The notes beneath the pieces were generated by a model that worked only from the letters and a program-made list of their open reading frames with translations, was not told where the DNA came from and searched no databases. DNA of 64,000 nucleotides from Mytilinidion resinicola (Eukaryota > Ascomycota > Dothideomycetes > Mytilinidiales > Mytilinidiaceae), in the NCBI RefSeq assembly GCF_010093595.1, contig NW_022985440.1, positions 1,612,325-1,676,324 of the forward strand, given 5' to 3'. A program made the translations under genes and the position numbers. Shown piece by piece: positions 22,344 through 33,821 of the stretch. Within the stretch, counting starts at the first letter, position 1, and every line of letters starts with the position of its first letter.

Positions 22344-24092
22344 CTAGAACCCTAGCTCCTTCGCACTTTCTTCAATTCCCTTCACTAACCCCTCCAGCGC
22401 GCCCTTCTGCAAGTTACCATTCACGACAACTCTGAAGAACTTCCCTCTCTCCCCCGGCGCGAAGTCTACCATCCACCCCTTCGTCACCAACCCCTTTGCT
22501 ACTGCCTCCGTAATCTTACTGTTTTCCTCCACGTCGCTCCCCAGCTTTCCCCCTCGTGCCCAGTAGAAGCACACCTGCAAACATGGCAGCGGCTCCGGAC
22601 TGACCACCACGAAATCCCCGCTCTCCTTCAGCAGTTTGAGAAGGTACTCGCCATTCTCATATGCTCTTCCCACAAGATCCGAGAAATGCTGTTGGCCATA
22701 GTATTGCAGTGCAAGCCAGACCTTCAGCGCGTCTCCCCTTCTTCCACACTGCGGCGTCAATTCCGCAAGATCGTACACCTCGCGCACATCCTCATGCGCG
22801 TTGTGGAACAGATAGCCTGCTTCGAGCCGCAAGGCTGCCCAAAACCGGCGCAAATCCTGCGTGAGTAAGAATGAGCACGTCATCGGCACGCCGAGCATCT
22901 TGTGGGGCGTGATCGCAACCGAATCCGCGCGCTCGATCCCCGCCAGCCTGCTCTTTTTGTACTCCTCATTGAATACAACAGACCCGCCCCACGAGCCATC
23001 AACGTGCAACCACATATTCTCCTTCTCGCAGATGTCTTTGATAGCGTTGAAGGGGTCGAAGGAGCCAAGCACCGTGGTCCCGGCGGTGGCGTTGACGAAG
23101 AGAGGAGTTTCGCCTCGAGCTTTGCTTTCTGCGACTAGGCGGGAGAGCTCGGACGGTTTGATTCGGCCATATGCGTCGATGGGAACGCTATTTACGGCAT
23201 TACTGCCGAAGCCGAACATCTGGGCGGCTTTTTCGAGGGAGTAGTGGCCGTGTGCGCTTGTGAATAGGGAGAATTTGTAAGAGCCTAGCCCATCGGTTTT
23301 AGTCTGTGGGTAGAGCGTATTGCGTGCGATGGCGAGAGCAGTGCTGTTGGAGGCCGAGCCGCCGGGCTGCGATATACCACCCGCGTGAGGGCCAGAGAAG
23401 CCGAAGAGAGAAGCCAGTTGGGTAGTGGTTTCTTTCTCGATTAGAGTGAGGACGGGCGAGACTTGGTAAACGTGGACCTAGCGGATTGGTTGGTATGCAA
23501 TTTGTGGAAAAGGCTTAGCTGGGGTGTTTTGTTACATTTGTGTTCAGCACTGCGAGTAGGAGTTCAGACACAACACCGACCTTCACGAAAAACATGTCAG
23601 CTCATATTTGACCAAGATTGCGAACTGAGGATGCAGGTTGGAGATGCTGCAAGGGCTTCCCACCGCATTTGTGCCCGCGTAGAGCTTGTCGAGGAAGCCC
23701 ACATCCCATGTGTTGACGCTATATTTCAACACCTTCTCGACCGTTTCCAGTAGCCCTTCCTTCCCTTGCCCTTTGCTAGGAACACTTAAGGCCAGGAGCG
23801 GCTCGAGTTTATGTGGAGGGTGGTGCTCGACCAGTGCGGTTCGTGGTCCACCGCCTTGAATAACGAGTCCATGACCGGTATGCTTTGTGGCGGCATCGAC
23901 GTCGGCGGAATGGATGAAGGGTACGATGAGATCTCTGACCGCGTCTAGCAACTGGAGTCATTCTGTCAGCAGATGCGAACTTTGTATATCCCAGTTGTAG
24001 TGTGAACATACCTCTTTGACCTCGTCTGCACGATGCAGTACGGGGTCCTGTCCATTAGTGATGCCGTTCTGGTGGCCATTGTGGGTAGCCAT
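22344..24092 (-). CDS. PLP-dependent group II decarboxylase (glutamate / cysteine-sulfinate type)
   Basis: Four exons (24012-24092, 23664-23951, 23536-23580, 22344-23477) give an intact frame of 515 residues. The 45-base third exon (VGVVSELLLAVLNTN) joins AGTNA to VHVYQVSPVLT exactly as in the family. The PLP lysine lies in SVAITPHKMLGVP. The cofactor-contacting Asp is in WLHVDGSWGG, and the substrate-side segment is GGISQPGGSASNSTALAIAR. The fold is aspartate aminotransferase type I, the group II decarboxylase family, and the closest resemblance is to animal-like glutamate/cysteine-sulfinate decarboxylases rather than to the calmodulin-binding or bacterial GadB type. The amino-acid substrate cannot be decided from motifs alone. 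Likely cytosolic, as there is no targeting signal. Confidence 0.9.
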
Positions 24093-24308
24093 CGCAAAGA
24101 CAATATGAGATAGTTGTAAGGGAGTTAGTGAAAGTATGTACGTGAACCGTGGAACAATGAATAACGATAGAGAGAGAAGTGGATACGATTGCGACATCGC
24201 GAACGAAAAAAAGTATAATTATTTTTCTGCCGCTTCACCGCCTAATGTTCCGCCTTTGTACTCCTACAAGGTTGGTGTCTGTGTAAACCTCTCATTAAGT
24301 TCTCCATT

Positions 24309-26482
24309 TTACGCCGTCACCGCAGCCTTCCCCTTCCCCTTGGCTGATTTATGCAACTCTTTTTCCGTTGTCTTTGCTTCTCTTTCCTTTTGCTTCTTAC
24401 TGGCAGCATACTTCTGTCTGGCCAGCTCAATCGCTGAAAGGTGCTTGCCACCTCTCTCTGCCTCCTTCTTCGCATCCCCATTAGGCTCCGGGAAGGACTG
24501 GAATCCTTCGTTTCCTGCGCTTGTCCGTGACTCTTTCACCCAATCTCCTCTCCGCCTCTTGTACAGGTCCATTTTCCAATTCCTCCAAACTGCGCGGCCT
24601 ACGAAACTCTCGCGCATCGCTGCTTCGTTCTCAGCCAGTTCCTCTGCAAGACGCTCCCGGATGAAAGCAAGTCCGTGTGTTCCCTCCCACACCGAGTCAA
24701 TGACATGCGAAGCAGCAGGGTCGAGCGCCATTTCAGCGATATGTCCGTAGAATTGCTGGATAATCTTACGGCGGAAGATGATCGTTGCAGTGGGTGAGGT
24801 TAGGGCTGCCTGTAGTGCCCGGGACGCGGTGGGGTCGCGTGCGATCTGAAGCGACAGAGATGATCCTACACGGGCTAGAGAGTCAAATATTAGGTTACTG
24901 AGTGGACCAGGGACAGCAAGCATAGCCTGTGCGAGAAGTGAGCCGTGGAGTTTGTCGGGATGCGATTGATGTGAAGTTGATTCCGACGATTTCTTGCCAT
25001 CCTCTGAAGGCGCCTCGCCGCCGAGTTTCAGGAGGCGCGATATTTCAAATCCGTTCACGCCGCTGTATCCTGCTTCTAGTTGTGCAGCAATAGGTACGGT
25101 GGATACGCCGCGGATTGTACAACGTTCGATTAAGGTTTTGATGACGACTGTTCTGTTTCGGTCCACGAGCCCGGGTATTTGCTCCACAATTAGATGCATC
25201 GCTTCTTCTAGATCTTCCTTACTTAGCCGTTCGAGAATCTTGCCCACCACATATCCCGCGATCTCGTTTCTGGCTAGACTTCCCATTCGATCTTTGAAGA
25301 ACTCGCGATATAAGGCCTTGAAAGTTTTACCAGGTGCAAACTCGATGATGGTCTCCAGTAGTCGAGAGCCGATAGGGCTATATATGAGGCCACTGATAAA
25401 TGATGCGCTTTCCGTGCCCTCTGCAATTGGGCCATCGGGAAGCAGTCGGTGCATTATCGAGTTCTCGTCCTTGGCTCTCTGTTTCCCAAATTCCGATAGC
25501 TCTAGTTGGAGGAGAAGCTGTAGAGTAGGATTTCCAGTTTGATGTAGTGCCAGTGCTCGAAGATAGGTGGTATCAAGCCCAGAGACGCTATCATTGATGA
25601 TCTTCTCCAATGCGCTAGTGAAAGCCTCTGGCACTGTCCGCTTCTCGAGGGTGAGTCCCTTGGACCTCTCCACTCCGGCCACACCAACTTTCTCTTTCCT
25701 CTTGCTCTGGACAGGCGACTTTTTACTCGATTGGGAGAAGGGGAGACCGGCTAGTACGAGTAGAAGGACACGCAGAGTATGTGATGCATAGGGGTGAGTC
25801 ATGAGGTAGCCCAAGTAGCCTTCGAGCTCGTTTATAGCGAAGAGGTACAGGTTCTCCATTGATGCCACAATTTCATTTGGGTCGGACGAGGTCAGGTCCT
25901 CCAGCGGTGCAACCATCTCCTGTGTGACCATCGGAGCTGCGTGTATGAACAGGGCCTCGCAGCAGTGAGAAGCGAATCGGTGTTGTACGAGGTTCAAGAA
26001 GCTGTAGAGAGTCAGGACGCGCCAGAGATATTTCGTGATTATACTTACTGTCCGTTGAATTTCTGGAAAAGCGACTTGAGCTGGGCTGGCGTCGAGAGCA
26101 GAATCAGTCGCTCCATCAGTCGCGAGCATGACTGGCTATTTGCGATTTTCAGCTCCTTCTCCTCGGCTTCCTGGTACACATTCTCGAGAAACAATGCGCG
26201 CTCTTCGGGTCCTTCAAATTGGTTCATTTCGAGCAGCTCGTCGGCACGCTTGAAGTACTCCTGCTCCTCCTCGTCCAGCTGGCCGTAGTAGGGCATCTCC
26301 TCCGGGTGGGGGACGCCATCGAGGCCCTCGAAGTACTGCTGCTCGTTGTCAAACGGAGCGAACTCCTGCTGGCCGTCAAACGACTTCTTGTGGCGCTTGT
26401 GGGTGGCATCGTCGTCATGGCCGTCGCGCTTGCGCTTCTTCTCCTCTTCGCGGCGGCCGCGTTTCCTGTTCTCCTTGGGCAT
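24309..26482 (-). CDS. NOP9: Nucleolar Pumilio-repeat protein NOP9 (40S ribosome biogenesis)
   Basis: Two exons (26049-26482 and 24309-26001), joined across a 47-base intron, give an intact frame of 708 residues. NOP9 binds pre-rRNA near the 18S 3' end and keeps it from premature cleavage. The N-terminus is a basic nucleolar signal (MPKENRKRGRREEEKKRKR), followed by an acidic stretch. Pumilio-type helical repeats run through the rest: CSRLMERLILLSTPAQLKSL, LNLVQHRFASHCCEALF, YASHTLRVLLLVLAG, GSRLLETIIEFAPG and ASHVIDSVWEGTHG. The C-terminal tail is Lys-rich (KGKGKAAVTA). Length is usual for fungal NOP9. Confidence 0.93.
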
Positions 26483-27279
26483 GGCGGTGGGTGGTGATTG
26501 TGAGGTGTGCTAGGAATGTGGGAAAATGCAGAAATCTTGCAGGGTTCGGGAGGGGAGCGGTGGAGGTGCAGCGGTGCAGAGAGATCGGCGCGCAGGGACA
26601 ACGGAAGATATTTCAAGGATAGAGTATCCAGGCCCCGGCGGCTCAGGCATGAGACACGGCAGCACCACGTCAATGCAGCGAGCCGCCAATATTCTGCTGG
26701 CTCCTTCGCAGGCGAAGTTTGTCTTAGACAGAGCAGGCGAAGCCGACGAGGCGTGCGCTTGCCCGAGCGAGGCTCCACGTTTATTCTAGCCATCGCCAAG
26801 GCCGCCCGAGATCGCAGCCGTGTGATTGGCCGAATAACGCCCGTTTTTCTCATCGGGAGTGTCGAATCGGGAATGTCGAATCGGGAATCGAGGTTTGACA
26901 GCCCTATAAATAGGCTAGCGACGCTTCGGGACGCCTCCGATGATTTAATGCGAAGGCCAGGAAGGACTATTGGGCGCCATGCTTCGCTCAAGACGTCGTG
27001 GATGCGCGCTCCGGGCTCATTGCTGGACGAGCGAGATGGATTCGTCCGTAGGGCGGCGGCGGGCAAGAATGAGGAATGCTGCAATGATGCCTTCACTAGG
27101 TTGTCGCTAAGGGGTGATAATTAAGGAGCTGACTGGCACTGTTACCAAGCGCAATGGGCTCCTAGACAGCCGGCCATTCAAAAGGCTGCATTTGATGCCG
27201 CCAGGGGGCCGTCAGTTGCTTTGTAGCACACGGGGCATGGAAAAGGTGGCACTCTAATTCTAGGACAAGCCGTCTCGTG
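26483..27279. other. Intergenic upstream of NOP9
   Basis: Promoter side of NOP9. Long overlapping frames on both strands (26224-27096 minus, 26507-27124 plus) are shadows or GC-biased non-coding sequence. A 14-base unit (GTCGAATCGGGAAT) is repeated in tandem near 26861-26888. No gene seen. Confidence 0.45.
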
Positions 27280-27409
27280 TGTACACCTATCTGCCACTGC
27301 TTGGGTTGCTGCAATGTATTTTCAGGAATTCAAAGAAGATGGATGCTCTTTGCCTTGGGCTATGTAGAAACTTGCTGAAGCACTTCCTGCAGTGGTAAAC
27401 AGGTGTACA
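27280..27409. repeat. 130-bp inverted repeat related to the RINT1-flanking family
   Basis: The left arm TGTACACCTATCTGCCACTGC (27280-27300) pairs with the right arm at 27389-27409, whose complement reads TGTACACCTGTTTACCACTGC. That is 21 bases with four differences. The left arm also resembles the start of the next repeat copies (TGTACACTTGCCTAGCACTG at 27529), so I treat it as a diverged family member. The interior has no coding potential. Confidence 0.65.
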
Positions 27410-27540
27410 TATGGGCAGAGCACTTGAGGAGTGTGCCACTTTTTTCGTGCCTAGCGTGTGCAGATAGATGCTAGATTGGCATGGCAAAAGTACGAATATA
27501 TTCTACAGATATACTCACCCACGGCTTGTGTACACTTGCC

Positions 27541-27636
27541 TAGCACTGCTTGAGGTCCTCTGATACGTTACCAGAACCTGTGAAACGACAGTTTTGACAA
27601 GTCTGATAGCTCATCAGGCCACCTCAGACGGTGCTA
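27541..27636. repeat. Palindromic repeat, copy A (about 96 bp)
   Basis: Left arm TAGCACTGCTTGAGGTCCT and right arm AGGCCACCTCAGACGGTGCT are imperfect inverted complements, about 57 bases apart. The sequence between the arms (…ACGACAGTTTTGACAAG…) is shared with copy B, so copies A and B are direct repeats of one unit and not chance palindromes. Confidence 0.8.
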
Positions 27637-27776
27637 GATCACATGTCAACGGGACGTTGTGCATGCCAAGACAATGCGGTCACACCTCCCCACCGAGAAA
27701 TTCAAAGCCACAACGCGTCTTGACCATCTATACTAAAACGTTATACACGCTCACTCTGCGTCTGTGTACAGTTGCT

Positions 27777-27873
27777 TAGCACCGCTTGAGATCCCCTGGT
27801 ACGTTATCAAAGATTGTAAAACGACAGTTTTCGCAAGGCTAACAACTCTCCAGGCCACCTCAGACGGTGCTGT
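27777..27873. repeat. Palindromic repeat, copy B, ending 10 bp before the RINT1-like ATG
   Basis: Left arm TAGCACCGCTTGAGATCCCC and right arm AGGCCACCTCAGACGGTGCT form the same inverted arrangement as copy A. The intervening segment, with ACGACAGTTTTCGCAAGG, aligns along the whole length of copy A at roughly three-quarters identity by eye. It must lie in the leader or core promoter of the downstream gene. Confidence 0.8.
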
Positions 27874-27883
27874 ACGCTCTGCC

Positions 27884-30476
27884 ATGGAGAACTTCAAGGA
27901 GCGCGAAGCGAGGGTGGTAGACTACCTCGATGACAAGCTGCAAACCATGGACGACCTTGATTCGCTCAACGCTCTACTCTCAACTCTCCGCAATAATCAT
28001 ACCCTACTCCAGCAGCAACTTGAGGAAGCAGGACGCGATCACGAAGAGGCCAAGAGTGCTTCGAACCGCCACGGGGCCGCGCAGAAAGAACGCGCAGCCC
28101 AGTTCATCAAGGAGCAGGCGGATATCGATAACAGGTTGATGATTATAACGAGGTCCGATACCAGTGATGAAGCTGTTGGGCGCTTCGAGGCGAGCTTAGA
28201 GAAGCTGGCACGGCTCGACGTTGCCAATGCATATGTGGAATTGCTACAAGACGTGGACACTCTCAAGTAGGCTACTCTACCCTACTGCCATGAAGGCGAG
28301 TCTAAATCACACGCAGCAAAGAAGCACAATCCCAACTCCAAACATCAAGCGAAGCAGCCCTGGGCCCATACAAGCAATTGCAATCCCTCGTCACCCGCTT
28401 GGTACCTCTACATGAAGCCGCCGAAGGCGCAACCCCACATCTCCTCGACCACGTCGTGAAGACCTCCCAATCCCTCCGCAAACAAATTAAAGATGCCTTT
28501 GCAGCCGATATGGAAGCTATACTCAAAGAGATCAAATGGCCGACTCCTAAAGCAGTCATTCCAGCTACCCTCCAAAGTCGGTGGGATGCCTGCATTGCGA
28601 AATTGCTGGACCTACAAATGCCTGAGTTGGAAGCCCTGGAGAGCTCGCCGGTGGGCAAGAGCGGCGTGAAAACTCCTATCGTTCTCTTTCCATTAGAAGT
28701 TCTTGTAGACCCTCTCCAGGCCCGTTTCCGCTACCACTTTGGAGGCAATCGGCCTACCAACCGCCTCGACAAGCCAGAATGGTTCCTTGCCGACATCACA
28801 AAAATCTTGAACGAGTACGACGACTTTATGGTCAATTACGTGCAGCCAGTACTCTCCGCACGCTTTAGAGGAACAGATATGGCAATGAACCTGGTCTACA
28901 TTCACGCCAGATCTGCATTCGTTACGGCACTACTACCAATGGTCCGCTCCAAGATCTTTGCCACGCTTCCGAAAGTCTCCAACGACCCTCAACTATTTAG
29001 CCATCTCATGCATGAGATCATGAGCTTCGATACTACCATTCGTGATGATTGGCAATATGACGGTGGAAATGGGATTGATGGGTGGAAAGGATTAGCGTGG
29101 GAAGTCTTGGACCAGAGTAATTGGTTCGGCCTATGGCTAGGAGTGGAAAAGACTTGTAAAGAATACCTTCCAAATCGTGTTATAGAGCCAAAGAGCTATG
29201 CTGACCATCTGATTTCACCCTGATTATAGTCGCACTATCCCGGTACCACGAGATAATCTCCGCACCCGACATGGGAGATTTGGACTATGAGTCCGTTAAC
29301 TCCAACGCGACCAAGCCTACCAAAGGCGCCATTCGTGTCAACGATCTCCTCGAAACAATCACTGACCGCTATCGTTCTCTTACCTCCTTCAATCATAAGA
29401 TTCGATTCCTGATAGACATCCAAATCTCCATCTTCGACCTGTTCCACGAACGCCTTCATTCGGGGCTTGAGGCTTACCTGGCCATGACTTCCTCACTAGG
29501 CCGCACCGTGCAGGGAGTCACCAAGGAAGAGCAAGCCAAGCTTCACGGTGTCGAGGGTCTAGAACGCCTATGCCGCATCAACGGAAGCGCAGACTATCTC
29601 CAGCGCGCCATGCGCGACTGGAGCGAAGACATCTTCTTCATCGAGCTGTGGGACGAGCTTCGCGAGCGTGCGCAGCGCTCCACATCTCCCTCTCACGGCC
29701 TCGGCGCAGACCTCTCCATCGCCGATGTAGCAGGCAAAACCTCCACCACCGTCACCGAAGGAGGGGCAGACGCTGATAACGGCGCTCTGTTTGATGAAAC
29801 TGCAGAAGCGTACAGGAAGCTCAGGATCCGATCTGAGGGGATCATTGTCGATGTCCTCAGCTCGAAAGTGCGCGAGACGCTGCGTGCTTACCGAGGCATC
29901 AACCCGTGGGCGACCCTTTCTGGCTCTTCAACCACCATTTTGTCACCCACTGCGGAGCTCGACCCGTTGCTGGACACGCTACGTACCTCGTTCTCGTTCC
30001 TAAGTCGGGCACTTGCACCCGCTCCGCTTAGGCGCATCGTGAGGCTCGTGCTTGGCGTGGCAGATCAGGTCGTTTCCGATGCAGTAGTCAACAGGCACAC
30101 CTTCTCGATCCACGGCGGGCGGCAGCTGCAGGCGGATCTAACTGCTGTTATTCAGGTTGTAGAGACCGCAGTCGGCTCGAAGGGTGAAGGCGTTGCCGGC
30201 ATAGGGTTGCGGCTTTGGGCAGAAGGTTGCAAGTTACTCGGCCTCCCTGTAAAGGGAAGCGTGAGAGCTGGGGGAGGCGATGAGTGGGAAGCGTGGGATG
30301 ATGAGGCGGAAGAGGGTGGTGGAAGGGGCGACACGTTGGGCCTATGGGAGGTGGAAAAGAGGCTCTTTGCGGATAATCAGAGCGCGAGGGTCGTGCTGGA
30401 GGAGTTGGGGATTGAAGCGCTGCAGGTCCCGGAGGCGAGAGCGGTCATTAGGCGTAGGGTCGAGATTGCTGGTTGA
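27884..30476 (+). CDS. RINT1/TIP20-family vesicle tethering protein
   Basis: Three exons (27884-28266, 28317-29176, 29230-30476) sum to an intact frame of 829 residues. I start at the ATG at 27884 (MENFKEREARVVDYLDDKL). Members belong to the Dsl1/NZR tethering complex that captures COPI vesicles at the ER, and RINT1 also has links to the G2/M checkpoint. The N-terminal coiled coil (LDSLNALLSTLRNNHTLLQQ) is followed by the conserved RINT1/TIP20 core: LVTRLVPLHEAAEGATPHLL, FRYHFGGNRPTNRLDKPEWF, LMHEIMSFDTTIRDDW, WFGLWLGVEK and ALSRYHEIISAPDMGDLDY. The C-terminal helical region ends near RAVIRRRVEIAG. The gene is bracketed on both sides by copies of a palindromic repeat, which is unusual for a core trafficking gene. 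Confidence 0.9.
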
Positions 30477-30497
30477 TTTCATAAATTACACACTTGT

Positions 30498-30597
30498 TTG
30501 CCACTGTCTGAGGTGCCTCAAACTGCTGTCACGAACCTGAATACCATGCTTTTGAACGGTCAGGAAGCTCATTGGGCCACCTCAGACGGCGCTGAAC
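30498..30597. repeat. Palindromic repeat, copy C, starting about 20 bp after the RINT1-like stop
   Basis: Left arm TTGCCACTGTCTGAGGTGCC and right arm GGGCCACCTCAGACGGCGCT are inverted complements, 100 bp end to end. The interior (ACGAACCTGAATACCATGC…GAAGCTCAT) resembles copy A in order and spacing. It lies in the 3' untranslated region or terminator of the RINT1-like gene. Confidence 0.8.
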
Positions 30598-30721
30598 AGG
30601 CGCATGCAGACTATAAGTGCTAATGTACGACGTCTTCAAGCATCACCATTTAAGAAATCATGGTTTGATTTCACACACTTCTTTCGTTTATTTCTTCTAC
30701 AATCGATGTATGTACGCTCTT

Positions 30722-30822
30722 TTGCCACCGTCTGAGGTGCCTCGTGATGCGTCTACTCATCCGAAAACTGCGCTTTTCACACTGTCAGCAATCTCGCTGG
30801 GCCACCTCAGGCAGCGCTGAAC
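30722..30822. repeat. Palindromic repeat, copy D
   Basis: Left arm TTGCCACCGTCTGAGGTGCC and right arm GGGCCACCTCAGGCAGCGCT form the same inverted structure, 101 bp. A TGTATGTACGC lead-in precedes it, similar to the TGTGTACA lead-in of copies A and B. Confidence 0.8.
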
Positions 30823-30856
30823 ATGCGTGCGTATACGCGCTAGGAGCGCTAGTCCG

Positions 30857-31590
30857 TGACGTCCAGATTTCAAACACGCTTTGTGTGCTCGTTGCGGATC
30901 TGTACGCCCACGTGACTAGGCAAGTCTGGGGCCTCTTTGGGTGAGGCAAGCGGGCCACTTTTGTTAACGCAAAGGGGGTCTTTAGGTAACGCAGAGTGGT
31001 CCGCTGGTTGACGTAGAGGGAGGGGCTCTTTGGTCGACGCAGAGGGGGTCGTTGGTCGTTGGTCGACGCAGAGGGGGCCTTTTGGTAGCCCTCTTTGCAT
31101 AAATGGTTGGCTTAAATAGCCCTCCAAGAGGGTGGCATTATGAATTAAACGTGTTTTGTGTGCTCGCTGCGGATGTATGTGGCCACATGAGACACCCCTG
31201 GTAGGATAATCACGTAGGGTTGCGGTAATATAAGTCTGGTGCATCGTAATTTGGAGGGGTTTTATTATGAGTTTGGAGGTGTGGATAGGTATGGAAGACA
31301 CCCCTGGAGGATGGAGAGGAGCTAAAATAGGGATGTAAAGGTCGGAAGGGTGTAAATCAGGTCCCCGATAGTTATAGAGTAAGAATTAAACAATGTTAAT
31401 GTAGAATTTGGGGTATAGATGACCACGTAAGACGCCCCTGGAGGGGGCAGAGGAGCTGGAAGGACAATGTAACTTTTTTGAGGGTGTAAATCAGGTCTCC
31501 GATATAGAGTAAGAATTTAGCGATAGTAGTATTACATTTGGGAGGGCAGATAGGTACGTGAGACACTCCCGGTGGATATAGAACGACGGG
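30857..31590. repeat. Degenerate tandem repeats and a minisatellite
   Basis: Two layers are visible. First, a 22-30 base minisatellite at about 30957-31080 repeats the theme TTGGTCGACGCAGAGGGGG roughly five times. Second, longer units share a CACGTGAGACACCCCTGG-like core. Versions are seen near 30908 (partial), 31180, 31283, 31418 and 31553. Later units also share GGTGTAAATCAGGTCYCCGATA and AGAGTAAGAATT. An about 40-base string with TTTGTGTGCTCGYTGCGGAT occurs at about 30879 and 31153. No coding frame survives in any of it. Confidence 0.75.
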
Positions 31591-31615
31591 AGGAAGAACA
31601 CAAAGAACACTCCCT

Positions 31616-33821
31616 CTAATCAGCAACTGTCAATGCCTCAAAAGCCACTTCAACATCCCTAAAGCTCTCACCATTCCCCTTCGCTTTCGTCTTCGCCGCC
31701 GTCTCAGCCTTCCTCTCCCTATACTCCTTCCCCAACGCCTCCATTACCTTCCCCATCCCCGCCTCCGCCCCCCTCTCCTTCAACCCCTTCTTCACCCGAC
31801 TAAAATTCTCCTTCACAAACGCCCTATACTCGCCCCCAGCACCACCCCCCTCCTCCACATTCGCACCTTTCCCACCACCCCGAGGAACCGGCCTCGTCTG
31901 CACCAACTTCCCCCTACACTTCCCACACGTATGCCGCGCCGGATCCACACTCCTACTATGCCGCTTAAACTCATACCCGCACCCTTCACATTCCCACACA
32001 AACTTAAACTCGATCTCATAACTATGCTTCGTCGTGACCTCAACGCCTTGGTCGCCGAACAGCCGGCCCACTTTCCGCGCCCACGCTTTGAACTCCGCGC
32101 CATGTGGCTGCGTGCGCTGGCCGTCGATCATGAAGGTGGCTAGATGGCAGAACTCGTGCGCGAGTACGTTGCGGAGACGGTCGGGGTTGTCGATTACTTT
32201 TGTCGCGAGCTCGATGGAGGCGTGGTTGCGGTATTTTGTTTCTATGGTTCCGTCTGGAGCGCGGGTGCGGAAGGTTTCGCGCCGCCAGTTTGCGCGGCCG
32301 GCGGTGGTTTTAAGGGTTTTGCTCCAGACGATTTTGGTGCCGCCGGTTGAGGCTGTAAGCGTGGCGATTTGAGAGAAGGTGGTGAGAGTGTCTAATTCGG
32401 CGAGGAAAGCATGGGCGAGGGCGTCCTTGTCGGTTTCGAAGTCTTTGCGTGCTTTTCGGGCGGCTGCGACTGCCGGATCGGCCTTCTTAGAGGGGCTTCT
32501 GGACTTCTTAGGTGATGAGGTAGGAGAGTCGTCGGAGTCGTTGTTTGCAAGGAACTTGGGCTTTCGGGGCGAAATGAGAGGTTTGGAGGGAGAGTAGGTG
32601 TCGTTCCAGGTGTTGATCACGTCGGCAGACCAGAAAGCATCGAGACTTGGCCGAATGTGGGGAGGGGATGGAATGCGGGGTTTTGTCTTTGAGGGTGATT
32701 GGAGACGAGATTTTGACGGGCTAGCTGGAGCAGGCGGTGGTGTGCTCGGGCGAGAATATTCAGGGGCAGCTTTGCGAGGAGAGTAACTGCGAGGTGGGGA
32801 GCTAGATTGGCCGTCAGTATAAACCGTGAGGATGTAAATGGCGTTTGACTTACTACTGAAGCATAGCATGATGATCGTTCGAAGACGAGCTATACGGACG
32901 ATTCGCAGTATTCGGAAGAGTAACCGACCTCGGAAGCTGTTTTGGTCGTACTGGTTTCTTGACTGGTGAAGGCGATGCTGTAAGGTCTATGACCGCCGAT
33001 GCTGGCTCAGAAGCTGATCTTACGTCTGTCTCCAACAACTTGCTCTCCAACGACTCGCTTTTTGATCTAACGTCTCGCTGTGTTCTCGACAATGCCGGGG
33101 CGATTTTACTCCTCTTTGACTGCCCCTCCGTTTCTGAAGCCTCCGCATCACTTGGCTCCGTACCGCACCAAATACTCTCCTCTTCCTCAACTTCTTCAAC
33201 CTCTTCAATCTCCGCTTCAACTTCCTTCGGCTTCTCAGTCTCGACTGCGTCGATCTTTCTGCTTTTCTTCTCCGTCCTCGAAATCAAAACCTGTCTCCCA
33301 CTCCCACCCTCCTTCCGCCTCCCCCCCTTCTCCAAACTCCTCGACTCCTCCAACGACAACTTCTGCAACAACGTCGTATTAATAGCCACAGGCCCTAGCA
33401 TCCTCTGTCGCCTCTTCGGCGTATCTTTTGCTTTGGGCACCATTCCCACCCCCCTCCCCCTCTCCCTCCTCCCTGCATAATCCTCCTCCTCCTCCTCTTC
33501 CTCATCGCTCGACTCCACAATCCTCCTCCTCCTCACCGGCGCCGGTGCCGGCACAGAGTTCGGTTTCGATATCCCTTCTCTTGCTTTTGCTCCTCCTACT
33601 GGTTTCCCCGGTTTCCCTGGTTTTGACGAAAGAATATAATCTAGATCCGGCAAACTCTCATCCTCACTATCCCCACTTTCCTCAACCTCAGGTTCCGGTT
33701 CCGGTTCCGGCTCCGACCCACTCTCAAAATCCTCATCCTCATCCGTGAATTTCTGCAGCGGCTTCTGCGCCGGCTTTTGTGTCGACTTCGGCACCAGGGC
33801 TGGGTTGCGCAACCTCGCCAT
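31616..33821 (-). CDS. SprT-like nuclear metalloprotease, GCNA-type (DNA-protein crosslink repair)
   Basis: Two exons (32854-33821 and 31616-32801) give an intact frame of 717 residues from the ATG at 33821. The first 320 residues are acidic and low complexity (SEPEPEPEPEVEESGDSEDE, SSDEEEEEEEDY), followed by Ser/Pro/Lys-rich SPSK repeats. The C-terminal SprT domain carries the zinc-protease motif HEFCH at about residue 543 (VLAHEFCHLATFMIDG), then HGAEFKAWARKVG with the third ligand. A zinc ribbon follows (CEGCGYEF…CGKCRGKL). An acidic disordered N-terminus plus a SprT domain is the layout of germ-cell nuclear acidic peptidase (GCNA), a protein linked to SUMO and DNA-protein crosslinks in other eukaryotes. 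Role here is inferred from the family. Confidence 0.9.

Noticed and set aside
26224..27124. Long overlapping open frames on both strands upstream of NOP9
   Set aside because: One overlaps the NOP9 first exon antisense and both are Arg/Ser-rich, typical of shadow frames in GC-rich DNA.
27280..31590. CRISPR-like array
   Set aside because: Repeats are long, degenerate and palindromic without regular unique spacers, and the genome is eukaryotic.
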